In this document: positions 34,467 to 44,428 of the stretch, in pieces
Layout of the letters: each line of letters starts with the position of its first letter
Position numbering within the stretch: the first letter of the stretch is position 1
DNA from: Cerioporus squamosus
Taxonomy: Eukaryota; Basidiomycota; Agaricomycetes; Polyporales; Polyporaceae
Direction of reading: 5' to 3'
Assembly (NCBI GenBank): GCA_022592435.1
Contig: JABYQS010000210.1
Location: forward strand, 1-56,667
DNA: 56,667 nucleotides
The notes under the pieces: model-generated
What the model was told of the DNA's origin: nothing
The model's database searches: none
The model's input: the letters and a program-made list of their open reading frames with translations, nothing else
Position numbers and translations under genes: made by a program

Positions 34467-37400
34467 ATCATTGACATCATCGTCTCTTAGCGCCTTGTCG
34501 AGCTGTCCAGAACCCGCCACCGTGCTCGCTGCACGCCCAGCGAAGCCCGGCCGTCTTGTCATTCCACCGTCGCCGGCATTGTACCACGTCCGGACTGCTC
34601 TTCCGTGCATGCAGGCTGCCACCAGCAGCGCGCAGGGACGATCTGCTCCTCCCGAATCCTGTCCGCTCACTCTTGGATGTTGAGAGTCTCCTCGTCCTCC
34701 GCGTGTCTTCGGCAGTAGAGTCTCAACCTTCTTCTTTCCTTCTGCACTAGTGCTCGAGCAATAAGCCTCCCCGACGAAGGCGGGGCACGTCTTCTGGATA
34801 TGCGACCGCAACGTTCTCGCCCTTCTTCCTCATCTGCCAGCGCAATTCCGTTTCCGAAGCGAACCCTGCACCGCACGCAAGCTACTTTGACGCAACATGC
34901 TGTTTAGCAGTCGTCTTGTCGGTTCCTCCGTCAGCTCTGCAGCCTCTTCGCCTCGTCCTCCGCGCGATCTACAGGGCCGCCCAGGTCGTATCGTCCCACC
35001 TTGCGCGATTGAGGGACAAGGCCCCGATAAGACCCGTATAGAACCTCAGTCAGCCCGCGCGTGTGGATGTTCGAGAAGTGGTGTTCCCATCTTCCCTCTG
35101 CATCCTTCTCTCAACTAGCGCGATCCAACTGTACGGCACTGTACAATTCCCGTCAAAGGACGGCCATCTTACACGCCGACCTCGTGCGCGCTGTTCCCTG
35201 CTGTTCGTCGCCATCCGCTCCAGTGCCTATGTCAAGGCCACGGCAGTGAGCTCGCCCAGACGGAACTTCGAACGCCTGGCAAGGCGCCCAGGATCGTAGG
35301 CATTCCCGGCTCTGAACTTACCCAGAAATGACCACTATCTTCCACTCAATGATAGGCCTGCTTGCGAGTCTACTCTGGACCGCTCACTCACAATGAAGCC
35401 ACACGCGTAGAACACGCGTCCGTTGAATGCGCCGTACACTACCTTCTTGACCGTGAGTTCGAGATTTACTTTTTCCACCGTTCAGTCCCGCCACATCTCG
35501 TGCCGTGCAGTGCCCATCTGAGGGTATCCATACGCCCTTGTACCTGCCATTCCAGTTTCTCTCGCCGCCACAGCTCGTCCCGCGCTATAGACGTGCGTGC
35601 AGCGCCTCGCCCGACGTCTGTCTGCGATGCGCCCTCGATGTCTTTCCGTGATAGGGTTTTAGCTGTCCGGTTCCCAGACGCGGTACGGCAGCGAAGCACA
35701 AACCTGACGGTTGCGCTGGCGTAGGGGCGCGCTGTCGGCACTTCGTGAGCACGTAAACGCGCGCGGGATCAGTCCTATCACATCGACTGGAGGAGCTTGC
35801 GACGTTAACTGCTCTGAGCAGGGTGCACACGTCTTCGCATCTTGTTCCGATGACTCATGATGATGCTGATGTCCTTTCGTGCGACCAGCCTCAGGGGTGC
35901 AGGGGAGAGGATGGCCATCCAACCGCGCCCTCGCTCCTTGTGATGAGAATGAAGACACGAATTCACGGCCGTCCCTATCTGCCGTTGATGCTTGATGCGT
36001 TCTTAAGTCCCCTCCTTGCGCTGGGCCCATGTACAAGCTCGAGGACGTCCGCCACCGTCCCTATATGTCCTGCGTGAGTCCCTCGCCACCATATTAACTT
36101 TTCCCTGCTGACAACAATACTTGCATGCAGGGACATCCCATCACAGCGATCCCATGATCAGTGAGTGTCAGTAAACGGTCGACTTGTGGTTTGTTGAGAT
36201 GTTGTTTGTGCTGCTGGTGCCAGTGAGCGCCTTCCCTTTCCCCGCAGTCGATCACATCCGCTCGAGTCTGACGTCGCCACATAACCACAGGCATTGTCGT
36301 CAAGCACTGTCGTGTTGCCGAGAGTCGATCGTCGATCGTACAAGGTAGCAACCCCCCTAGTCCTGGGCGGCCGACCGCAGGAGGTGAGTACCTCGGAGCC
36401 ATGTTCTCCCTCGGGGAACACAACCAGAACTCTTGCTAAAGTGGACAATATAGTGGTGCTCGTCGTGCTTTGGTCTACGTTCCGTTCTGCCCAGTGCCGG
36501 CCGTGAATCCTGGTGATTCTCGCTAATAGATTCTACATCCCATTGTAGGTTATATTCACCCGGCATCTTCTCCATCCCCTCCGCTCAGGAGACAAGAGCA
36601 TACCGCAAGGAAGTGCACGAGCTAAACGGAGCTGATTAACCGCTAGCCAATTCGACTGCGCCCCTGCCCAATATGAGCACCTGCTGCACATGTGGCCAAC
36701 GCTGGATCAAGGACAGTACTTTCCAGTGCGTGCATGTCGCGTGAGCCACTACGAGCGTATCATCCACAGATCTACTGCCCCGTGTTGACCGTGTCGTGCG
36801 TCCTGTTGCAGCACATCCTCTGTCACTTACCGCAGCACAGGATGCAGCTATCATAGGTTTCCGGCTGCCCGCTACTCTCATCATGTCCTCCCAGTCCGCC
36901 GCCACCAACTCTCCCCCGCGCCCCCTTCGACGACGACGATGCGGACATCGTCTTTCGATCGTCCGACAACGTCGACTTCCGCCTCTACAAGGTCATCGTA
37001 GCCAAGGCGTCCCCCGTCATGCGCGGCATGCTCACTCTCCCCTCCGACCCTTCCGCCGATGCCGCCACGCCTCCGGTTGTGCGACTGACGGAGACAGCGC
37101 GGACTCTCGAGCACGTCTTCCGCCTCTGCTGCCCCGTCGAGCACCCGGTTATCACCACTGTCGAGGACGTCCACGCCGTCCTCGAGGCTGCGCGCAAGTA
37201 CGAGATGGCGGCAGTCACTGCCAACCTCCGCTGGATCATCAAGCAGATCCTGCCGAAGGAGCCGTTGCGCATGTACGCCATCGCGTACATGCTCGAGTTG
37301 GAGGACGTTGCGCGTGAGGCGGCTGAGCTGCTGCTCGAGGAGCCGTCGTTCCACATTCCCTCTACACCTCCTCCGGAGTTCCAGATCCTCCCATCTCTCG

Positions 37401-37488
37401 CCATCTACGCTGTCCACATGTATCGTCAGAAGTGCGTGGAGGCTGCGCTGCGCGTGCTGGAGGACCATCATTGGGTTCTGAACGGAGA
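34467..37488 (+). repeat. Segmental duplication, copy B
   Basis: Direct repeat of 24888-27949. The left edge falls in unrelated gene-free DNA. On the right the sequence runs on, without a visible break, into the conserved 3' half of the BTB-4 gene. That continuity suggests copy B, or a relative of it, is the parental context at the right edge. At the left edge neither flank shows which is older. Confidence 0.93.
36828..36839 (+). promoter_or_regulatory. Conserved 12-mer upstream of BTB-4 copy B
   Basis: TACCGCAGCACA, 43 bases before the BTB-4B start codon. It is inside the segmental duplication, so it is not independent of copy A. Confidence 0.4.
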
Positions 37489-37967
37489 GCACGAACGCGC
37501 CCGCTTAGCTACCAGCTTGGGGGATCCTAGTCGCGCATGGTGTTGGATAGATCAAGGGATTGACAGCCACAGAGGGAGCTGCTTGCCGAGTTCAACATTG
37601 CTCCCGTGGACTTCCGACTCCAAAGGCAAAGGAAAGCAGATGACTACCTCGTATTACGCACGACGGTGGTGGGTCTCCCATGTCGACTCCATTAAACTGG
37701 CCTTGATGTCGCGACCTTCGGGACGAACAGTTCGGACACATCTCTCTCATCCTTTCAACTCTGAGATTCTCATCGAGGCGATGTCCTGCTCACGCTGTAT
37801 GCCGAAGGTGTACGCCGACCTCACCCTCTTCGACACTCTGCTGGCCGCCAAGGTGGACGTCGCTGTCGGTGAGGTGAGTCCTGTAGTCACGTTTGTGTTA
37901 CGCGCCGTATGCTGACCGTATCCCCATGCGACAGGTGAGATTCGACTTGCCGTCCGCCAGGCCCTGA
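36883..37967 (+). pseudogene. BTB/POZ gene with N-terminal frameshift (BTB-4B)
   Basis: Sister of BTB-4A with the full family C-terminus. Relative to copy A, the C/G-rich stretch after codon 11 (about 36911-36930) has one extra base, so translation from the ATG at 36883 leaves the BTB frame. The correct frame then runs open through the BTB and BACK-like regions into the C-terminal half (YARRWWVSHVDSIKLALM, CSRCMPKVYADLTLFDTLL). It ends with the family's phase-0 terminal intron (37874-37934, donor GTGAGT after VAVGE, acceptor CGACAG) and last exon VRFDLPSARP. An internal start at 37019 would yield a protein lacking the first half of the BTB fold. The shift lies in a C-run, so a sequencing error must be considered; if so this is the best-preserved copy. 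Confidence 0.7.
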
Positions 37968-38472
37968 GGTCATGGACAGCGATGTATCCTAACGCCGGCG
38001 AGGGATCCCCTGTCCAGCCTGGCGTTGGGCATACATCTCCTCCCCAGTACTCATTCAATTTGAACACGGTCTCCGTATCGTCTTCCGCGAACATCTCAAT
38101 CGAACACCTGGTACATAGATTTTCGATACTCGCACATCCGGCGTCACTTACTTACATTCGCATACGCAACTCGACTCCCTGACAGTGCATATCCATCTCA
38201 AACCTGGTCTCACCGCACATGCATAGTATCAGGGCATTCTATCAAATGTATGAACCCAGTACATATCCTGTAAGTCCATGACTGCGGCGGTCCGTAATGC
38301 TCGCGCGGATGCCATCGGTATGTAACAATAGGGAGATTATTGTATGTAGGACACGCGTGTCGACTTTACAGTCAAATCACACTCGAGCATATACTTTGTC
38401 CATTCGCTGATGAACATGCCCGTCCGAGTCTCCTGGATTTCCGGAAGATATAATATGCCCGGAGGGCGGTAA
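37968..38472. other. Convergent intergenic space
   Basis: Between BTB-4B (plus) and NmrA-1 (minus). Moderately AT-richer than its surroundings; presumably both 3' UTRs. No gene seen. Confidence 0.5.
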
Positions 38473-39645
38473 CTACAAGGAACCTCGTGATTTATCCTCG
38501 ACCGTTTTCCACTTCCACAAGCTTTGGCCGGGATTGACGAGCTCGTTCGCGTTCTCGCTGGAGAAGTCGAACTTGCCCTGTCCGATGAGCACCCTGCGCG
38601 TGCCAATGATCAGCCACCGTGCCGCATCCTTGTCCCGAGGTGCTCCACTCACCAAATGTAATCCAGGAGGTTGTCGTTCGGGTTCGCCTTCAAATTGTTG
38701 ACGAACTCCTCCAGGCTCTTGCTCTCGATCTCACCCTTGGGCACGCCCTTCACCCGCGACACGGTATCGCGAATCTCCTCGTAGCTCACATTCTGGCCCG
38801 CGATGCGCACGTGAGTCGGGACCGTCGACGCGGTCGCGGGGTCGAGGGAGAGCATAGCGAGCTGCGCGACGGAGCGGGCGATGTCGTCCTCTGCCGTCGT
38901 CGCGAGGCGGGTGCTGCCCGGGCCGAGAGGAGTGTAGACGTTCCTTCCAATGTCAATACCCACTGCACTCCACGGTCAGTCATTTGCCGGAATATGGCGC
39001 AGGGAAAGACGCGTACAACCAGGGGTGAAGAGCCATCCGAGGAACATGCCAATAGCGACCAGGACGAGCTTCGTCTGTGTCCCCTTGAGTGCGGCTTCGG
39101 TGTCTGCGTTGATGACGCGCTTTCTAGCCCACTCGGGATGCTCGTAGCCATCAAACTCGTTGAGGCGGTAGTCGCTGTATCGCAACCACTGGCAGTCAGC
39201 ACTGGATAACCAGGCGACCAAGTACAGGGTACTCACGCTCCAAACTCGCTCGGGAAGTAGACTTTAGGGTTCGCACGCGCGATAGCAGCTGCGAGCTGCT
39301 TCTCCACCTTCTCAAGAACCGACGTGTTGAGAGCGTTGACGACGACATCGACGCCGGAGAGCACATCGTCGAAGGACTCGCTCGTCTTGTACAGCTCTGC
39401 ACCGAGCTTCGCGAGCTCCTGCGCTTTGGGGGAGTTGACGTCGCGTGTTGTGATGCGGACGACGGGAAACTGCTTCCAATACTCCGTGAGGAAGATGCGG
39501 GTGAGGTGCAGACCTGGTGGCGGATGAACCGAGGTGCAGTTAACATATAGCGAATGCCAGTGGACCAACCCGTACGGAACTTGCCTAGGTCACCAGTCCC
39601 ACCGATGATGGCGACAGTACCCTTGACTTCGTTGGAGGAGGGCAT
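38473..39645 (-). CDS. NmrA-like / isoflavone-reductase-family protein (NmrA-1)
   Basis: Atypical short-chain dehydrogenase-type protein with an NAD(P)-binding Rossmann fold. Relatives are either reductases acting on small aromatic molecules or redox-sensing regulators of the NmrA type. Exons: 39645-39585, 39513-39237, 39174-39017, 38962-38653 and 38593-38473; 308 residues. The dinucleotide-binding loop GGTGDLG (15-21) is split by intron 1. Then come RITTRDVNSPKAQELAKLGA, VVVNALNT, the family-typical YFPSEFGADYRLNEF made by splicing exons 2 and 3, HPEWARKRV, GWLFTPG, and a C-terminal substrate-side region (KGEIESKSLEEFVNNL). Intron 1 uses a GC donor (G|GCAAGT) where the tandem paralogue has GTACGT at the same place. 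Cytosolic; substrate unknown. It heads a tandem pair. Confidence 0.9.
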
Positions 39646-40363
39646 GGTTGTGGTGTTGAGTGTTCCCTGGGTTGGAGTCGAGACTCGACAGGATAGTTAT
39701 ATGCTGTAGAAGCTGCAGAGACAGCGGCTCTTGTATGTCGATGAACGGTGGTGTTAATCAGCGTGAGTAGATGCCAAATACCTCTCTAAGACTCGGCTCG
39801 ACCGGCTGACAGAGCTACGACTCCACTCTACCTGCTGACATAGCAGCGTCTGCCTGCCTTCAATACCAGCACTTGTAGTTTGTTCGAGCCTTGCGGACAG
39901 GTGTGCACCTCTCTCGCCCAACGCCCGCGAAATTCAGCCCAGATTCAGCCGAATCGAAGCAAACAAACCTACTGTACTTATACTGACTAGACGTGGCTAG
40001 CGCTGTCTTGCCTACCCCATGACATGCGGCCCGTCTCTCCCACTCCAGAGTCGACAGCGGCCTTGACAACTGCAACAGTTTGGTGACCCTGATGGTTATA
40101 CTGGGTGGACTCGGACGATTACTAAGCTCTGCTTGCTGTGCACTCACTTGATTACACACAGCCACTCTACTCGCGATTTGCTGACAAGATCCCCGATCCG
40201 GCAACTCTCCTTGGCTTGGTCATGGACTTCAAGCACAGAATTGAGGTCTGCTTGCATCGCCGCACTTGCGAGCAGGACATCATCTTGTATTCGTTGGTTC
40301 GCTAGTGTACATCTCGTAGTTGTCCTGCCTCAAAGGTATCATGTGCATGCGGAATTTGGCAAC
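39646..40363. other. Spacer between the tandem NmrA genes
   Basis: Promoter of NmrA-1 and 3' flank of NmrA-2. No other gene seen. Confidence 0.55.
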
Positions 40364-41531
40364 TCAGACGGAGCCGCGCAATTGGTCCTCGACCGTCTTC
40401 CACTTCCACAGACTCTCGCCTGGATTGACGAGCTCGTTCGCGTTCTCGCGGGAGAAGTCCATCTTCCCCTGTCCAATAAGCACCCTGCGCGAACGCGAAC
40501 GCGATCAGCTCCGTGCCTCCGGTCGTGTACTAGTACTCGTGCCAGATATCACCACTCACCAAATGTAATCGAGGACGTTCTCGGTCGGGTTCGGCCTTCA
40601 AGTTGTTGACGAACTCCTCCAGGCTCTTGCTCTTGATCTCGCCCTTGGGGACGCCCTTGACACGCGACACCGCATCGCGGATCTCCTCGTAGTTCACGTT
40701 CTGGCCCGCGATGCGGAGGTTGGTCGGGACAGTCGACGCGGTCGCCGGGTCAAGAGAGAGGATAGCGAGCTGCGCGATAGAGCGCGCAATGTCCTCCTCT
40801 GCCGTCGTAGCGATGCGGTTGCTGGCCGAGCCTAGGGGAGTGTAGACATTGTTCTCAATGTCGATACCCACTACGACTTTCATTAGCGACCGCGAACGTG
40901 TAGTCGGAGGGAAATGTACGTACAGCCAGGGGTGAAGAGCCATCCGAGGAACATGCCGACGACTAGCTGGACGAGCTTGGTCTGCGTTCCCTTGAGTGCA
41001 GCCTTGGTGTCCGCGGTGATAACGCGCTTCCTTGGCCACTCGGGGTGCTCGTAGCCGTCAAACTCGTTGAAGCGGTAGTCGCTGTAACGTAATATGTGAG
41101 CGCTGATAGACAGGTGACGAAGCACAGTAATTCACTTACACTCCGTACTCGCTGAGGAAGTAGACTTTAGGGTTCGCACGGGCGACTGCAGCTGTCAACT
41201 GCTTCCCCACTTCCTCAAGCACCTCCGTATTGAAAGCGTTGACGACGATATCGACGCCGGAGAGCAGATCGTCGAAGGATTCGCTCGCTTTGTGTAGCTC
41301 TGCGCCGAGTTTTGCGAGTTCTTGTGCCTTAGGAGAGTTGAGATCGCGGGTGGTGACGCGGACGACGGGAAACTGCTTCCGGTACTCGGTGAGGAAGATG
41401 CGGCTAATGCGCAGACCTGAGCGGGCGAGCTTAGTATATAGCGAACATTGAGCGATGACGGAGGACGTACCTAAGTCACCGGTGCCACCTAGGATGACGA
41501 CAGTGCCTCTGACGTTGCTGGAGGAAGGCAT
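40364..41531 (-). pseudogene. NmrA-like gene with a one-base frameshift (NmrA-2)
   Basis: Tandem paralogue of NmrA-1 with the same five-exon structure and identical lengths for exons 1, 2, 3 and 5: 41531-41471, 41416-41140, 41081-40924, 40876-40560 and 40484-40364. The Rossmann loop GGTGDLG, the SEYGVDYRFNEF junction and GWLFTPG are intact. Exon 4 is 317 bases against 310: six bases are an in-frame difference at its 5' end and one is an extra C in a GCC context near 40592, after NNLKA. Before it the frame matches NmrA-1; after it, correct reading resumes in the next frame (NPTENVLDYIW). As written, the last 50 or so residues are replaced by unrelated sequence that runs past the normal stop. 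This is a recent pseudogene or a sequencing error; everything else looks under constraint. Confidence 0.75.
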
Positions 41532-42528
41532 AGCAGGGTAAGTAAGTGTTCGGCGGGTTTGAATCGGTCGAATTTCTCAAAATTCGAGAGGATGTGTGAG
41601 GGAGAGGCCGCGGAAACATAAGATTATATACGTTCTTCGAGAGCATCTCGTCAGCGTAAGTGTATGTCAGATAGACCTTCTTCTCGACCAGCTGACAGAG
41701 CGGCAATGGCTGACTCACTACTCGCCAGGGCCAAACCTAGGATGTAGCGCCATCGTGCGATTCCGAGTCGATCTGGTCCTCCTACAAGGCGGGTGCTGTA
41801 AGTATTGCCAAAAACCTCCCCGAGGCTCAGTTCATCGCGTCGATAACTCGGCCTTGTATGTCGACCGTTTCACTTGGTGAACCTTCCGTCCAATGACACG
41901 ACCTGGTGAACACCTTCTCTTGCCTATGTCCATGTCACGCTGCCTTATTATCCCGCAAGACAAGAGGTGCGGTTGAGTGAACATTGGCATGACTGGACCG
42001 ATTCGGGGACGTCGACAGTTTGCTTACCAAGTGCTGCTTGCTATGCGCTGTTCCCGAAGTCTCCCCTCACGGTTGCTGACACGATCACCGGTCGGCAACC
42101 CGTATGGACGCCGGTCCAGAGACGCGGAGGATGTATGCTCATTGACTCTCCTATACGCTAGCCACAGCTGCGTGCTAGGGAGTCATCATTCAAGAGACCG
42201 ATGTATATCGAACAGCAAAGACCTGTGCAGGCATGGACGGCGAGGGAGAAATTGACGCGTACGACAATTGTTGCACCAAGCACCACATAGCGAGTGTAGG
42301 ACGGATGGCATGTCTTGTGGTGGCGTTGCTGACCAGCAACAAGTGCGATGGTCTTCGAGCAGCACTCTGCAGTATTCAATCGCGATGTCTTGTCATTTGT
42401 TTCAACTGATAAGCATCGTACTATGATCAGATGGCGTTCATCAGGACTCTGAGCTGCACGCACGTCGCACCAGTCATTTCAACATCGTCCTTCGTCCTCA
42501 TCCACGTTCATCCAAGATACCTCTGACC
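41532..42528. other. Divergent intergenic space
   Basis: About 1 kb between NmrA-2 (minus) and the HAD-like gene (plus), presumably holding both promoters. The 60 bases before 42529 are pyrimidine-rich (CGTCCTTCGTCCTCATCC). No coding signal. Confidence 0.55.
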
Positions 42529-43179
42529 ATGTCGGACGCCCAGAGCCCCGAATACCGCACTCTCATCCTCGATCTCGGCGATGTGCTCTTTACCTGGTCT
42601 GCCGAGACCAAGACTACGATCTCTCCCCGCTTGCTCAAAGACATCATGAGCGGACCCACCTGGAACGACTACGAGCGTGGCCGGCTCTCCCAGGCGGAAT
42701 GCTTCGAGCGCGTCGGAAAGGAGTTCTCCGTCGAACCCTCGGTCATCGACGAGGCGTTCAAGCAGGCGCGAGAGTCCCTGCGTCCGAACGAGGAGCTCCT
42801 CGCGCTCGTGAGGGAGCTCAAGGCGCAGTACCATGGGCAGCTGCGCGTGTTCGCGCTCTCCAACATCTCCCTCCCGGACTACGAGTTCGTGATCAAGCTG
42901 CCCACGGACTGGTCCATCTTCGACAAGGTGTTCGCGTCGGCGATCCTGGGCGAGCGCAAGCCTGATCTCGCTACATACGAGAAGGTCATCGCGGAGACGG
43001 GCATCGATCCGTCGACCGCGGTGTTTGTCGACGATAGGATCGAAAACGTGGAGGCCGCGCGCTCGCTGGGCATCCACGGGATCGTGTTCGACAAGCAGGA
43101 GGGCGTCTTTGCAGCGTTGCGCAAGGCATTCGGGGATCGCGTCCAGGCGATCCAGGAGAAACAGGCAGAGGAGAAGTAG
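42529..43179 (+). CDS. HAD-like hydrolase, single exon
   Basis: 216-residue haloacid-dehalogenase-superfamily protein, subfamily IA-like. Motif I is ILDLGDVLF: nucleophile Asp15, but the usual second acid is Gly17, as in the DLG type seen in YihX-like proteins and epoxide-hydrolase N-domains. Motif II is FALSNIS, the motif III Lys lies in GERKPDLATYEKV, and motif IV is AVFVDDRIENVEAA. The cap region is helical. The C-terminus is a short charged helix (QAIQEKQAEEK). Soluble, with no targeting signal. The absence of introns is unusual among its neighbours. Related HAD domains in fungi occur as the N-terminal half of drimane-type terpene synthases; here the protein ends with the HAD domain, so a terpene-cyclase role is not supported. 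Substrate unknown. Confidence 0.88.
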   Translation: MSDAQSPEYRTLILDLGDVLFTWSAETKTTISPRLLKDIMSGPTWNDYERGRLSQAECFERVGKEFSVEPSVIDEAFKQARESLRPNEELLALVRELKAQYHGQLRVFALSNISLPDYEFVIKLPTDWSIFDKVFASAILGERKPDLATYEKVIAETGIDPSTAVFVDDRIENVEAARSLGIHGIVFDKQEGVFAALRKAFGDRVQAIQEKQAEEK

Positions 43180-43269
43180 ACGGCATCAGAGGTGGTCGTC
43201 GCGGATAAAGGAGGCAAGATCTGATCAGGATCTGGCGGACTAAGGACCTATATGAGATCAGGATCTAGT

Positions 43270-44170
43270 CGAGCGATGTATGTTCCGTAGATGCGTGTGC
43301 TATGTACTATGCCTTTATCTCTGCTACTCACACCTACACTGCAAAGAACGCAGCCTTTTCGGTGCCATGAAAGGAAATTGATTGATAAGGTAAGTGGCAG
43401 TATTATCTTTTTGCTTACTGTACCGGTAAATGATTCGAACAGGATATACTTTTGCCATATGTGTTACCCTATACTTTGCTGGCGGGAGTTGCAATTCAAT
43501 TAGCCTCCAAGGTATTCATGCTCTCCATGAATGTATCACTTTAACATCTCAGCCTCTATAAATGATATATGTATATAAACTCCATTAAGCCTGGCCTTTG
43601 CTATGCGTGGAAATTTTGCTTTATCTAATGAAAATATCTTACAATTCCATCCATACTACATTGATACTGACTGTTTAAGACATGCAAATGAAAACAGTCT
43701 GATATGTTGAAATGGTTGATGATGTGCTAGTATGATCATACATACAATAAGTCCCTACATTGACTATCACACAAATGTGCACATGCATGTGCTCCCAAAT
43801 GCATCAGCGAGAAAGGCTATATAGTTTTCATTGCCCTATAAGGTTATGGTAACAATTAACAGAGTTTTATTAATGATTGGAGACATTCTGAAAGAGTTTC
43901 TAGCAAGTCAATCTCATCCAGTTTGTGCACATAGGTAGGCAAGGCAAATGCTGAACATATAGTTACTGCAAGAGGGTCTATGATCTTATAGTAGTGTATA
44001 ATAATACTATAATCCCAGCAATACATCATTGGAGATCACCAGAATTTTCAGCAAGGTGAAAGGCTGCACAAACTTTGCAGCATAAAGTTTACACCCCAAA
44101 TCTGTGTCACATCTTTCTGAAGGTGCTTAATTTTGCTCATCTGACTACAGAAAAGGGTTGCAAAAGGCTG
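43270..44170. other. AT-rich, CpG-poor island
   Basis: Base composition changes sharply here: A and T dominate, with runs such as TATAAATGATATATGTATATAAAC, whereas flanking DNA is well above 50% GC. CpG is rare. No gene is visible. The island starts about 100 bases after the HAD gene and adjoins the decayed transposon region. It resembles an old methylated and deaminated repeat, but I cannot name the parent element. Confidence 0.6.
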
Positions 44171-44428
44171 GAAGAATGGTTGCTTTATGTTGCTCGGATC
44201 CGGGACTGTGATGTCGATGAGCCAGACAAGATCTAGAGAGGGTGTCGTCGGATCCCCATTGCCAACATGTGCGAGGACCTCCGTAAGATGGTTGGTGACC
44301 CTGCGATCCCCCATATGATGGGGGATCGAAGAATACGTGGACTGGAAGGCTGCCATCACCAACACTGATGCAAGATGATTACCAGCCTCGTCGCAAGCAA
44401 GAACACTTCGGGTAACCGGACCCCTTCC
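44048..44428 (-). other. Open frame of unknown origin, possible coding relic
   Basis: About 125 codons open on the minus strand (first ATG at 44365, stop at 44048-44050). The composition looks protein-like (TNHLTEVLAHVGNGDPTTPS, then LDLVWLIDITVPDPSN, then FFQPFATLFCSQM) rather than the Arg/Ser/Pro-rich output of chance frames here. No domain recognised. It spans the edge of the AT-rich island, and may be a fragment of a mobile-element gene. Confidence 0.3.
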
